Assembly: GCA_963819845.1 (NCBI GenBank)
Contig: CAWFXQ010000008.1
Location: 124,001 to 188,000, forward strand
Length of the DNA stretch: 64,000 bases
Reading direction: 5' to 3'
Source of the DNA: DATAGF01 sp963819845
GTDB taxonomy: Bacteria > Actinomycetota > Thermoleophilia > Miltoncostaeales > Miltoncostaeaceae
The translations under genes were made by a program, and so were the position numbers. Shown piece after piece: positions 33,053 to 43,458 of this stretch (position 1 is its first letter; every line of letters starts with the position of its first letter). Under the pieces are notes generated by a model. That model was not told the DNA's origin, ran no database searches, and worked only from the letters and a program-made list of their open reading frames with translations.

Positions 33053-34845
33053 ATGAGGCTGACGTGGAGGCAACGGCTCGCGGTGCGGCTCGGCGCCGCC
33101 CTGGAGCGGGTCGCGCCGTGGCACCGCCTGCCGCGCTCGCTGGGCCTCTTCTGCCTGGTCGGGATCCGCATCCGCCTGCGCCTCCACAACCTCTACGACC
33201 CGGCCCCGGGCCGCGGCCCGGACGCGCCGCCGACGGGGGCGGCGGGCTTCCCGTTCGGGCGCAACCAGCCGCTCTGGGGGGCGCGGGGCGGCGACGCCGA
33301 CCTGCTCGAGCCCAGCCCGCGCCTGGTCAGCGAGCGGCTGCTGGCCCGCAACGGCGAATTCGCGGAGGTGCCGTTCCTCAACCTGCTCGCCGGCGCCTGG
33401 CTCCAGTTCCAGGTGCACGACTGGGTGATGCACGCCAAGGACACCGGCCCCGACAGGAGGATCCGGGTGCCGCTGGCCGACGGCGACGCCTGGCCGCAGC
33501 GCGCGGACGGCGACATGGTCCTGGCGCGCACGCGGCCGTCTGACCTGCCCCCGGCGCCGGGCGGGCCCCCGGTGTACGACAACCTCGACACCCACTGGTG
33601 GGACGCGAGCCAGGTCTACGGCAGCACCGACGACGTCACGACGCGCCTGCGGGCCCACCGGGGCGGCCGCCTGCGCATGACCGACGACGGGGGCCTGCCC
33701 GACGACCCCGGGGCGGACCGGACCTCACCGGGGTGCGGGCGAACTGGTGGACCGGCCTCGCCCTGCTGCACTGGCTGTTCGCCCGGGAGCACAACCGCAT
33801 CTGCGAGGTGCTCGCCGCGGCCCACCCCGCGATGTCCGACGACGACCTCTTCGCGACGGCCCGGCGCGTGAACGCGGCCCTGATGGCCAAGATCCACACG
33901 ATCGAGTGGACCCCGGCGGTGCTCCCCCACCCCACCGTGGGCGCCGCGATGCGGGGCAACTGGTACGGCATGTTCGGCCCGCGCGGCTCGCGGCTGCTGC
34001 GCCGGCTCACGCGCAGCGACCTGCTGACCGGCATCCCCGGGTCGCCGTGCGACGACCACGGCGCGGCCTACTCGCTCACCGAGGAGTTCGTCGCCGTCTA
34101 CCGCATGCACCCCCTGATCCCCGACGAGGTGGCCCTCGTGAGGGCGCGCGACGGCGCGTCGCTGGGCACCCGCACCCTGCTCGAGCTCACCGGGCCGGCC
34201 GGGCAGGTGGTGATGGACGAGATGCTGCCGGCCGACCTGGTCGCGTCGCTCGCCGTGGGCCGGGCCGGCCGCATCGCCCTGAACAACTACCCGGACACCC
34301 TGCGCAACCTGCCGCGCGGCGCCGCCGAGGTGGCCGAGGGCGACGAGCGCCTGATCGACCTCGCCACCATCGACGTCGCTCCGCGACCGCGAGCGCGGCA
34401 TCCCGCGCTACAACGACTTCCGCCGCATGCTGCGGCTGCGCCCGGCGCGCACGTTCGAGGAGCTGGCGGGGGCCCGGGCGGCGCGGCGGACCGGCTGCGG
34501 GAGGTCTACGGCGACGTCGAGCGCGTTGACCTGATGGTGGGCCTCTACGCCGAGCCGCTCCCCGACGGCTTCGGCTTCAGCGAGACCGCCTTCCGCATCT
34601 TCGTCCTGATGGCCTCGCGGCGCCTCAAGTCGGACCCGGCGTTCACCGACGACTGGCGGCCGGAGGTCTACACGCGCGAGGGGCTGCGCTGGATCGAGGA
34701 GCGGACCATGCAGGCCGTCATCGCCGACCACCTGCCCACCCTGCGGCCGCTCGTCGGCGACGTCCGCAACGCCTTCGCCCCCTGGGACCGGGACGACAAC
34801 CGGCTCTCGGGGCGCACGGACCCGTTCCCGGCGGCGGCGGCGTGA
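33053..34845 (+). pseudogene. Animal-type haem peroxidase (Peroxidase_3), frameshifted
   Basis: Starts ATG 33053. LARNGEFAEVPFLNLLAGAW, QFQVHDWVMHAKDT (distal His region), NLDTHWWDASQVYGST, LTGVRANWWTGLALLHWLFA, REHNRICEVLA, RVNAALMAKIHTIEWTPAVL and EEFVAVYRMHPLIPDEVAL are typical of the linoleate diol synthase/cyclooxygenase superfamily, with proximal His in YRMHPLIPD. Length after repair is near 595 residues. Frame changes near 33715, 34378 and 34478 interrupt it. It likely oxygenates fatty acids. -10 TACGAT at 33014-33019. It overlaps the MBL gene by 4 bp. Confidence 0.8.
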
Positions 34846-35579
34846 GCGCACGCATCCACCCGATCACCGACGGCACCGCCGGGCGCGTGCACGCCTACCT
34901 GCTCGAGATCGACGGCGGCGTCACCCTCATCGACACGCTCTCCGGCGACGACGGCGCCGTCGTGATGGCCGAGCTGGGGCGGCTGGGCCACCGGCCCTCC
35001 GACCTGCGCCGGATCATCCTCACCCACGCCCACCGGTCGCACATCCGCGGCGCCGCGCGCCTGCGCGCGCTGAGCGGCGCCACCGTGCACGCCAACCCGT
35101 TCGAGGCGGCCACGATCCGGGGCGAGCGGCCCTGCGCGCCGGTGACGCTGGTGCCGCGCCGGCCCTTCCGGGTGCTGCACCTGCAGTACGGCCTGACGAT
35201 CGGCACCCACCTGGAGCGCCTCGGCGCGCCCCGGCGCGCCCTCGATCCCTTCGTGGCGCCCGCCTGCCCGGTTGACGCCGAGGTCCGCCACGGCGACGCG
35301 ATCGGCTCTCTCCAGGCCGTCCTCACCCCCGGCCACACCGACGGCAGCACCTCCTTCTACTGGCCGCAGGAGCGGGCGCTGTTCACCGGCGACGTCCTGG
35401 TCACCTGGCCGCGCCTGGAGATCGGCTGGAGAGGACTGACCACCGACACGGCGCGCAACCGCCGCTCGCTCTCGGACCTGGCGACGGTGGGCGACGTGGA
35501 GTGGATCGGGACCGGCCACGGACCGCCGATCACGGCCGACGCCACCATGAAGGTACGTGCCCTCCTGGAGGGAGTGTGA
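34842..35579 (+). CDS. Metallo-beta-lactamase-fold hydrolase with altered metal site
   Basis: 245 residues. MBL landmarks: VTLIDTLSGDDGAVVMAELG, RIILTHAHRSHIRGAARL, VLTPGHTDGSTSFYWPQERA, LFTGDVLVTW and WIGTGHGPP. The HxHxDH motif reads H62-A-H64-R-S66-H67, so the metal-2 Asp is Ser; activity with one metal or a different substrate is possible. GTG 34842 overlaps the peroxidase stop (GTGA), indicating coupled production; it may act on the peroxidase product. Confidence 0.85.
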   Translation: MSARIHPITDGTAGRVHAYLLEIDGGVTLIDTLSGDDGAVVMAELGRLGHRPSDLRRIILTHAHRSHIRGAARLRALSGATVHANPFEAATIRGERPCAPVTLVPRRPFRVLHLQYGLTIGTHLERLGAPRRALDPFVAPACPVDAEVRHGDAIGSLQAVLTPGHTDGSTSFYWPQERALFTGDVLVTWPRLEIGWRGLTTDTARNRRSLSDLATVGDVEWIGTGHGPPITADATMKVRALLEGV

Positions 35580-35589
35580 CAAATGCGAC

Positions 35590-35613
35590 TGGCCGCCTCT
35601 TGGCGGGCGGCCA
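35590..35613. terminator. Terminator-like hairpin between convergent genes
   Basis: TGGCCGCC pairs with GGCGGCCA around an 8-nt loop, 11 bp after the MBL stop. A second stem (CCGGCCCGA / TCGGGCC) follows. It can serve both the MBL gene and the convergent BTAD regulator. Confidence 0.6.
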
Positions 35614-35690
35614 GGCGCGCCTCCGGCCCGAGGTCGGGCCTCCGGCAGCGGCGGCACCGCCTTCGGCGGGGACGGCCGCCTCTACCCTTC

Positions 35691-38600
35691 CTACAGCAGC
35701 GACGCGTAGAGGTCGCGCGTCTCCTGGCTGGGCTCGATGCCGAGTCGGCTCCGGAGGACCGCGCGGCAGGCGTGGAACTGGCGCAGGGCGAGGGCCCGCT
35801 CGCCGGCCGCGGCGTAGGCGCGCATCAGCGCCCGGTGCCAGCCCTCGCGCTCGGGGTCGGCGTCGACGAGCTGCCGGTACCGCTCGATTGCGGCGGCCGG
35901 GCGGCCCATCTCGAGCAGGGCCTCGGCCAAGCGCCCGAGCAGCTCGACCCGCCGGCGCTCGAGGTCGCGACGGGTGTCCTCGCTCCAGGCCTCGTACGGG
36001 AAGTCGGGCAGGAAGTCGCCGCGCCAGAGGGCCTCGGCGGCCAGCATCCGGTCGAGTGCCCCCTGCCCGGCCGCCTCGTCGCCGGCCTCGCAGAGGCGCG
36101 CGAAGTCGCCCGCGTCCCAGGAGTCCCGCTCGCCCAGCGCCAGGCGGTAGACCTCGCCCTCGCGGACGATCGGAGAGGCGCCCGAGCGCGGCGCCGCGAG
36201 CGGGTCGAGGGTGCGGCGCAGCTCGTGGAGGGTGGTGTCGAGCGCGCGCGACCCGCGGTCCGGCGGCAGCTCGGCCCAGAGGTGCTCCAGGAGCCGGTCG
36301 CGGTGCATGCCCCGCGGCCCGGCGCACACCAGGGCGCCGAGCAGGGCGCGGGCCTTCGCGCGGCCGAAGGCCCCGTCGGGCACCCGGGCCCCGGCGCGGT
36401 GCAGCCGCAGGCCCCCGAAGGTCTCGATGCGGATCGGCGGCCGCGGGCGTCGCTCGAGCACCGCCCGGGCCCGCTCGGCGGCCGCGGTGACGGCGGGGTC
36501 GCGGTCGGCGAGCAGCAGGCGCATCGTCTCCGGGTCAACGTCGGTCTCCTCGCCGAGCGCGTCGGCCAGCGCGGCCCGGGCGCCGGGGTGCCCGGCCAGC
36601 ATCTCTGCGCACTCGTGCAGCACCTCGCGCCCGCACGACGCCGCCAGCCCGGCCGCGACCGGGGCGCCGTCCAGCCCGGCCCCGAGCGCCCGCGCCAGCA
36701 GCGGGGCGGCCCGGGGCCGCTCGCGTCGCGTCCACAGCACGTCCAGGCCCAGCCGCCCGGTGAGCTCGAGGGCCTCGGCCAGCCGCTCGTCCCCGAGGGC
36801 CGTGCCGGCGTGGGCGCCCGCCGACAGCACGGCCGCGCGGGCGCGGTACCAGTCGGAGCCGTAGCGCGCCGCGAGCGCGTGCGCCTCCTCGGCCACCTCG
36901 CGCGCCAGCGCCAGGGCGCCCGCGGCCGCCGCGGCGAGCGACAGCTCCCCGAGCACCGTCGGGATCTCGTAGGAGTCGCCGTACTCCCGGGCCGCCGCGC
37001 GGGCGGCCTCGACGCGGGCGATCGCGACGTCGGCCTCGCCGCGCGCCGCGGCGGCGCGCGCGAGCTGGGCGCCGTAGCGGTAGACGGCGTTGGTCCCGGC
37101 GCCGGCCGCCATCGCCCGCCGCGCCTCGGGCTCGAGCGCCGTGGCGGAGTCCCAGTCGCCCAGGCCGCTGTAGGAGAGCAGCCGCCACCAGGTGATCAGG
37201 AGCCCGGGGGCGCTCGCCATCCCCAGCGACGCCGAGACGTCGAGCACCGCCTGCGCCTCGGCGAGGCATGCCCGGTAGCGGCCGGTGTCGGCGAGCATCA
37301 GCGCCCGGTTGCCGCGGCCGAACGCCTGCATCATGAATGACTCGTCGACCTCGATCGGCTCGATGCGCGCGAGACCGTCGTCGAGGCGTGCCGCGGCCTG
37401 GGCGAGGCGACCGCCAGGGTAGTCGAAGTAGTAGCCGCGCACCATCTCGGCACACGGCGCGAGCAGGGCCAGCTCACGGCGGCCGGCCGCCGCGAGCGCC
37501 GCGTCCATGAGCTCCTCGGCCTCGGCCCGCCGGCAGCCGATGGCGTGGGCCACCGCGACGATCATCCGCACCAGGCCCGCCGCGGGCCCGGCGGTCCCGA
37601 GACCGTCCAGGTGGCGCGCGGCGACGGCCACCCGCACCGCGGGGCTGACGCCGACGGTGAGCATCGCCAGCTGCGACCGGTACAGCGCCGCGGCGGCCCG
37701 GTCCACCTCGCCGGCCGCGATCAGGCGGGCGGTCGCGTCGTCCCAGCCCTCGAAGGCCGCCGCGGGGTCGCCCGCCAGGTAGGTGAGCAGCGCGTGGGCC
37801 AGGGCGATGCGCGGGCGCGGCCGCCAGACGTCGGGCGGGATGCGCTCGAGCCAGGCCGCCAGCGTCTGGCGCTCAGGGGTCGGCACCATCGACTCGGCGA
37901 CCTCCTCCAGCGCTCGCGCGGCGGCGTCCGGCGCCCCGGCCTCGAGGTGGTGGCGCACCGCCTCCTGGTGCTCTCCGGCCGCCTCCCAGGCCCGGGCGGC
38001 CCGTTCGTGCAGCACCGGCAGCCGGTCGGGGTCGCGCTCGGTCAGGCGCCGGCGCAGGAAGGCGTGGAAGAGGTGGTGGTAGCGGAACCAGTCGCCCTGA
38101 GCCTGGACGATGAACAGGTGCGACGCCAGCAGGCCCCGGATCACCTCGGGGGCGTCCGGACGCTCGGACACCGCCGCGGCGAGGGCGGGCGTGAAGCGCT
38201 CGAGGACCGACGTGTCGAGCAGGAAGCGCTGCAGGTCGGCCGGCAGCCCCGACAGCACCTCGTCGGCCAGGTAGTCGAAGTGGGGGCCGGCCATCGTCAC
38301 CTGCTGGGGGAGGCCGGAGCCCAGGCCGGAGCGCGTCGCCAGTAGCAGCCCGGCGACCCAGCCCTCGGTGCGCTGGTGCAGCTCGCCCACCTCGGCCTCG
38401 TCGAGGCCCTCCGACAGGTCGTCCAGCAGCTCGGTGGCCTCCTGGAAGCTGAAGGCCAGCGCCTCCTCGTCGACGGTCGTCGCCCCGCCGGCCGCGACCT
38501 TCGACGTGGGGATCGCCAGCTCGCGGCGGCTGGTCATGGCCAGGTGGACGTTGGGCGGCAGGTCCGAGGCGAGCTGGCCGAGGGCGTCGAGCATCGGGCC

Positions 38601-39041
38601 GTTGCCGAGGGCGTGCACGTCGTCGAGCGCGAGGACGAACTCGTCGGGGATCGTCTCGAGCACCTCGTTGGCCAGCGCCGCGATCTGGTGCTCGGGGGGC
38701 CCGGCCGGCGGGAGGGCCGACGCGACCCCCGGGAAGGCCTCGGCGACGCCCGCCGCCACGTGCGCCACGAGCATCTCGGGCGTCCGCAGGCGCGGGTCGC
38801 ACGAGAGCCACACCGTCCGCATCTCCGAGGCCTCGAGCGCCTGGACGAGCAGCGTGGTCTTGCCGTAGCCCGCGCCGGCAACGAGCGCCGTGAGCCGCCC
38901 CCGAAGGCCCTGGTGGACGCGCGCGACCAGCTCCGGCCGGGGCACGCTGCGCGGCGGCAGGCGCGGCGGCAGGAGGCGCGTGCGGAGAACCCCGGCCGCG
39001 GATGGCGCCGCGAGGGTCCCGCTGGTTGCGGAGGTCGTCAT
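35691..39041 (-). CDS. Large regulator: MalT-like STAND ATPase fused to a SARP/BTAD output domain
   Basis: 1116 residues. N-terminal STAND ATPase: LTALVAGAGYGKTTLLVQAL (Walker A, ~50-65), FVLALDDVHALGNGPMLDAL (Walker B), LHQRTEGWVAGLLLATRSGL, WFRYHHLFHAFLRRRL. A long helical-repeat middle follows. The C-terminal ~270 residues are a winged helix plus BTAD (AfsR/DnrI/RedD type): IRIETFGGLRLHRAGARVPD, RAKARALLGALVCAGPRGMH, RDRLLEHLWAELPPDRGSRA, LDTTLHELRRTL, and WHRALMRAYAAAGERALALR, FHACRAVLRSRLGIEPSQET. It probably activates a nearby or distant secondary-metabolism or transport promoter. Divergent from the MMPL exporter. Confidence 0.9.
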   Translation of the reverse strand: MTTSATSGTLAAPSAAGVLRTRLLPPRLPPRSVPRPELVARVHQGLRGRLTALVAGAGYGKTTLLVQALEASEMRTVWLSCDPRLRTPEMLVAHVAAGVAEAFPGVASALPPAGPPEHQIAALANEVLETIPDEFVLALDDVHALGNGPMLDALGQLASDLPPNVHLAMTSRRELAIPTSKVAAGGATTVDEEALAFSFQEATELLDDLSEGLDEAEVGELHQRTEGWVAGLLLATRSGLGSGLPQQVTMAGPHFDYLADEVLSGLPADLQRFLLDTSVLERFTPALAAAVSERPDAPEVIRGLLASHLFIVQAQGDWFRYHHLFHAFLRRRLTERDPDRLPVLHERAARAWEAAGEHQEAVRHHLEAGAPDAAARALEEVAESMVPTPERQTLAAWLERIPPDVWRPRPRIALAHALLTYLAGDPAAAFEGWDDATARLIAAGEVDRAAAALYRSQLAMLTVGVSPAVRVAVAARHLDGLGTAGPAAGLVRMIVAVAHAIGCRRAEAEELMDAALAAAGRRELALLAPCAEMVRGYYFDYPGGRLAQAAARLDDGLARIEPIEVDESFMMQAFGRGNRALMLADTGRYRACLAEAQAVLDVSASLGMASAPGLLITWWRLLSYSGLGDWDSATALEPEARRAMAAGAGTNAVYRYGAQLARAAAARGEADVAIARVEAARAAAREYGDSYEIPTVLGELSLAAAAAGALALAREVAEEAHALAARYGSDWYRARAAVLSAGAHAGTALGDERLAEALELTGRLGLDVLWTRRERPRAAPLLARALGAGLDGAPVAAGLAASCGREVLHECAEMLAGHPGARAALADALGEETDVDPETMRLLLADRDPAVTAAAERARAVLERRPRPPIRIETFGGLRLHRAGARVPDGAFGRAKARALLGALVCAGPRGMHRDRLLEHLWAELPPDRGSRALDTTLHELRRTLDPLAAPRSGASPIVREGEVYRLALGERDSWDAGDFARLCEAGDEAAGQGALDRMLAAEALWRGDFLPDFPYEAWSEDTRRDLERRRVELLGRLAEALLEMGRPAAAIERYRQLVDADPEREGWHRALMRAYAAAGERALALRQFHACRAVLRSRLGIEPSQETRDLYASLL

Positions 39042-39201
39042 GACTCCTGGGCGCCGGAAACGCTCGTCCCCGCGATCATCGCATCACGCGGGCCGCGCGG
39101 TGCGGGCCCAGAACCGCCAGATACTGCCGATCGCCCGGCTTTGCCGAGAGTTTCCGCGGCGGCCGGACCCGGCCGCGGCCGGCCGTGATACACACCCGCC
39201 C

Positions 39202-41359
39202 GTGCTGGAGCGCCTGAGGAGACTCGGCGGCGTGCCCGCGGGCCGCGTCGGGAAGTGGATCGTCCTCGCCGGGTGGATCGTGATCCTCTTCATCGCCGTC
39301 AACCCGGCCGGCAAGTTCGAGGACGCCCAGCAGAACGAGGCGACCAGCTTCCTGCCCGGAGACGCGGAGTTGACCAAGGTCCTGGAGCAGATCGAGAGCT
39401 TCCAGGAGGGCGAGGGCGAGCAGGCCGACGCCGTCATCGTCTACGCCCGCGAGAGCGGGCTGACCGCCGCCGACCGGGCGGCCATCGCCGCCGACCGCGC
39501 CTCCCTGAACGCCGACCCCCCGGTGGGCGCCGGGCCGACCGGCCCGGCCGTCCTCAGCCAGGACGGGCAGGCGGCGCTCCTGATCACACCGCTCTTCATC
39601 GAAGAGGGCGACTCCGACGCGCTCCTCGACGCCGTTGAACGACATCCGCGACCGGGTGGCCGACGTCCCCGCGGGCCTCGAGGTGAAGGTGACCGGCGGG
39701 GCCGGCTACTCGGCCGACGCCATCGAGGTCTTCGGCGACATCGACTCGACCCTGCTGCTGTTGACGGCCCTGATCGTCTTCATCCTGCTGGTGCTGATCT
39801 ACCGCAGCCCGATCTTCTGGATCATCCCGCTGCTGTGCGTGGGGTTCGCGGAGATCACCGTGCGCGCCATCGGCTACGGGCTCGCCGAGGCCGGGGTGGT
39901 CATCAACGGCCAGACGGCCGGCATCCTGCTGGTGCTGGTGTTCGGCGTCGGGACCGACTACGCGCTGCTGCTGGTCTCGCGCTACCGCGAGGAGCTGCGC
40001 CGCCACCAAGACCGCCACGAGGCGATGGCCCTGGCCCTGCGGCGCGCCGGGCCCGCGATCCTGGCCTCGGGGGCGACCAACATCTGCGCCCTGCTGGTGC
40101 TGAGCATCGCCGAGGTCAACGGCACCGCCGGGCTGGGGCCGATCGCCGCGATCGGCGTGGCGGTCGCGCTGGTGGCCATGCTGACGATCCTCCCGGCCCT
40201 GCTGGTGATCTTCGGGCGGCGCGCCTTCTGGCCCTTCGTGCCGCGCTACGAGCCCGGGGGCGAGGTGGTCGTGCCCGAGGAGCAGGGGTTCTTCCGGCGG
40301 CTCGGCGACGCCATCGGCCGCCGCCCGCGCCCGGTGTGGATCGCCAGCATCGTCGCCCTGTGCGTGATGGCCCTCGGCCTGACGACCTTCGACACCAACC
40401 TGACCACCTCGAACAGCTTCCGCGGCGACGTGGAGGCCGTCCAGGGCCAGGAGCTGCTTGCGCAGAGCTTCCCCGCGGGCGCCAGCGCCCCGACGGACGT
40501 GATCGTGCCCGACCCGGCGCGGGTCCCGGCGGTCTCAGCCGCCCTGCGGGACGCCGATGGCGTCAGCGCCGTGGCGCCGATCGACGAGGGGCCCCCGGGA
40601 GTCCGCCTGGCCGTCACGCTCGTGCCCGATCCCTACAGCACCGAGGCCTTCGACCTCATCCCCGGCCTGCGCGACGCCGCCAAGGGGGCCGGCGGGCCCG
40701 ACACGCTGGTCGGCGGCCCGACGGCCACCGAGTACGACCTGCGCGTGGCCTCCGAGCGCGACCTCGCCCTGATCCCGCCGATCGTGCTCGTCGTGATCCT
40801 GGTCATCATCGCGCTGCTGCTGAGGGCGATCGTGGCGCCGCTGATCCTGATCGGCACCGTGATCCTGTCGTTCCTCGCGGCGCTGGGCGTGAGCGCCCTG
40901 GTGTTCGACTGGGTCTTCGGCTTCCCCGGCGAGGACGCCTCGCTGCCGCTGTTCGGGTTCATCTTCCTGGTGGCCGTCGGCGTTGACTACAACATCTTCC
41001 TGATGGCGCGCGTGCGCGAGGAGGCGCAGCCTCACGGCACCCGCGAGGGGATGATCCGCGGCCTCGCGGTGACCGGGGCCGTGATCACCTCGGCGGGCCT
41101 GGTGCTGGCCGGCACGTTCGCCGTGCTCGGCGTCCTGCCCCTCGTGTTCCTCACCGAGATCGGGTTCCTCGTCGCCTTCGGGATCCTCCTCGACACCATC
41201 CTGGTGCGGTCGGTGCTGGTGCCCGCCCTGGTGTTGGAGGTCGGCGACAAGGTGTGGTGGCCCTCGCGCCTGTCGCGCGAGGCCGGCCACATGCCGGCCC
41301 CGACGCCGGAGCCCGAGCCCGACCCGGGCCCGCCTCAGCCGAGCAGCTCGCAGCCGTAG
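39202..41359 (+). pseudogene. MMPL/RND-family membrane exporter, one frameshift
   Basis: About 718 residues. First segment from GTG 39202: LERLRRLGGVPAGRVGKWIV, LAGWIVILFIAVNPAGKFED (first helix), then the periplasmic domain. At 39633 the sequence GCCGTTGAACGAC shifts frame; removing one base gives DAV-NDIRDRVADVPAGLEV. The rest has two five-helix blocks, GTDYALLLVSRYREELRRH and GVDYNIFLMARVREEAQPHG carrying the GxDY proton-relay motifs of MMPL. Such pumps export lipids, siderophores or drugs. The tail overlaps the convergent cupin gene by 25 bp. The BTAD regulator is divergent and may control it. Confidence 0.85.
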
Positions 41360-41769
41360 TCGGCGGCGATCGCCCCGACCCGCTCGTAGTCCGGCTCGTC
41401 GCGGGACGGGGGCGGCAGCGCCCGCTCGGGGGCCGGCTCGCTCATGTCGCGCACGAGGCCCTCGAACCCCGCCGGCGTGCAGACGAAGAGCATGCGGCAG
41501 CCATCGGGCCCGACCGTGTAGCGGTGCGGGACGTCCCGCGGGCCGTAGCCGACGTCTCCGGCCCGCGCGACGACGCTCGCGCCGCCGACCTCGAGCGTGA
41601 CCTCGCCGTCCAGCACGACGAAGGCCTCGTCCTCGCGGTGGTGCACGTGCAGCGGCGCCTCGGCGCCCGGCGGCTCGGTGACCTCGACGACGGTCATCGC
41701 GCCCCCGCTCTCGGCGCCGGTCAGCTTGATCTCGGCCAGGGCCCCGAACCACCAGCGCAGCTCGCTCAT
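41335..41769 (-). CDS. Cupin-domain protein
   Basis: 144 residues from ATG 41769. PPGAEAPLHVHHREDEAFVV, LDGEVTLEVGG (cupin motif 1, G-x5-HxH-x3,4-E-x6-G) and AGDVGYGPRDVPHRYTVGPD (motif 2) give a complete metal site. A short C-terminal extension ends in CELLG. Its start overlaps the stop of the SnoaL-like gene (ATGA), forming a two-gene operon. Confidence 0.85.
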   Translation of the reverse strand: MSELRWWFGALAEIKLTGAESGGAMTVVEVTEPPGAEAPLHVHHREDEAFVVLDGEVTLEVGGASVVARAGDVGYGPRDVPHRYTVGPDGCRMLFVCTPAGFEGLVRDMSEPAPERALPPPSRDEPDYERVGAIAADYGCELLG

Positions 41770-42119
41770 CTGTCCTCCCTCTCTCGCTCTGCCGGGTCGT
41801 GCACCAGGGACACCGCCAGCCGCCACCGGCCGTCGGCGGCGCGGCGCGTGACATGGAGGGCCCGCACGGCCACCACCAGGGCCGTGTCGCGCGTCTGCAG
41901 CACCCGCCGCTGGTCGGCGACGTAGGCGCGCGGGCCCTGCCACATCGCGACCGCCGCCGACGCGATGCGCCTCCGGCCGCGGGCGGGCTCCCCGCGATGC
42001 CCCACGGCCAGCAGCCCACCCTCCTCGAACAGCTCGGCCACCCCCGACGCGCTGCGCAGGACGACGGCGTCCTCCAGCAGCGTGTCCAGCTCCTCCGGCG
42101 TCGAGGCTCCCGGTCCCAT
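41766..42119 (-). CDS. SnoaL-like/DUF4440-type small protein
   Basis: 117 residues from ATG 42119: STPEELDTLLEDAVVLRSAS, GVAELFEEGGLLAVG, and the closing strands ADQRRVLQTRDTALVVAVRA, RRAADGRWRLAVSLVHDPAE match the NTF2-like cone fold (ketosteroid isomerase-like). No catalytic residue can be assigned. It precedes the cupin gene with a 4-bp overlap. Confidence 0.8.
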   Translation of the reverse strand: MGPGASTPEELDTLLEDAVVLRSASGVAELFEEGGLLAVGHRGEPARGRRRIASAAVAMWQGPRAYVADQRRVLQTRDTALVVAVRALHVTRRAADGRWRLAVSLVHDPAEREREDR

Positions 42120-42207
42120 GGCGGGCAGTCTCGGCCGCCGGGGGCCGGCCCGCCATCCCAGGATTGTGGTGTTCCCGCGGGCCGGGCGGCCGTCATAGGG
42201 TGGGCCG

Positions 42208-43351
42208 GTGAGCCGCCACGCCATGACCCGCGCGCGCGAGCGGATCGCCGACCTCCCCGGGCGCGGCCTCGACCTCGTGGGCTTTTGGGAGGAGGCGACG
42301 GCGGCCCTCGCCCCGGCCGTGCCCTACTACCTCGCGCCCTGCTTCTACACCCTCGACCCGGCGTCGCTGCTCATCACCAGCCACTATCAGGACGGGCTGC
42401 CCGAGATCCCGCCGGAGTGGCTCGCCGACGAGTACTACGCGGACGACTTCAACAAGATCGTCCACGTGGTCCGCTCGGCGCGGGGCGTCCGCACGCTCCA
42501 CGAGGCGACGGGCGGCCGGCCGGAGCGCAGCCACCGCTACCGCACCGCGATGAGCGAGCACGGGGCCGAGCAGGAGGTGATCGTCGGCCTGCGGGCGCGG
42601 TCGGGCGACGCCTGGGGATGCCTCGGCCTCTACCGCGAGGTCGGCGCGCCGACGTACTCACCGGACGAGCTCGAGCTTCTGCGCGACGTCTCGGGGCACC
42701 TCGCCGAGGGCGCTCGCCGGGCCCTCCTGGTGGGCGGGGCGGCCGACCCCGAGGGCCCCGACGCCCCGGGCCTGGTGGTGCTGCGCGAGGACTGGAGCGT
42801 CGAGTCGGCCACGCCGGGCGCCGAGGCCTGGCTCGCCGAGCTGCCCGACGGCGACTGGGAGGGCGCCAACCGCCTGCCGCCGGCCGTGCTCGCGGTCGCC
42901 GGCCGCGCGCGGCGGACCGCCGACGACGAGGCGCCGGGCGAGGTGGCGTTCGCGCGCGTGCTGGCCGCCTCGGGGCGCTGGGTGGTGCTGCACGGCGCCT
43001 CCCTGGTCTCGGACGGCGCCACCCGCACGGCCGTGATCATCGAGCCCGCCCAGCCGGCGCGCATCGCGCCGCTGCTGATGGCGGCCCACGGCCTCACCGA
43101 GCGCGAGCAGGAGGTCGCGCGCCTGGTGCTGCAGGGCGAGTTCGACCACGGCCATCGCGACGCGCCTGTCGGTGTCGCCGCACACCGTCCAGCAACACCT
43201 CAAGGGCATCTTCGAGAAGACCGGGGTGCGCAGCCGCCGCGAGCTCGCCGGCAAGGTGTTCTTCGCCCACTACGAGCCCCGCGTGCGCGACAACGAGCGC
43301 CGGGCGACGGCCGGGCGGCCGCTGAGGGGCGGGCCCGCCGAGGCCCGCTGA
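42208..43351 (+). pseudogene. LuxR-family regulator, frameshift before the HTH
   Basis: Start GTG 42208 with -10 TAGGGT (42196-42201) ending 6 nt before it: leaderless. The N-terminal sensor domain is GAF-like (AEQEVIVGLRARSGDAWGCL, GLYREVGAPTYSPDELELLR). GLTEREQEVARLVLQGEF opens the LuxR HTH; then the frame changes at about 43143 and continues TTAIATRLSVSPHTVQQHLK, GIFEKTGVRSRRELAGKVFF to TGA 43349-43351. Repaired length about 380 residues. It may control the divergent SnoaL/cupin genes. GAGTTCGACC holds the shift. Confidence 0.75.
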
Positions 43352-43393
43352 GCGCGGTCGGGCCTCGCATTCCGAGACGACCCGGCGACGCTC

Positions 43394-43422
43394 TTGACGC
43401 GCATCGCCCCCCGACGTAGGGA
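43394..43422 (+). promoter_or_regulatory. Promoter of the SDR gene
   Basis: TTGACG (43394-43399), 17-bp spacer, TAGGGA (43417-43422), a near-consensus pair 36 nt before the ATG at 43459. Confidence 0.6.
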
Positions 43423-43458
43423 GGCTTGTCTGACGACCGACTTGGGGGGAGCGCAGCG

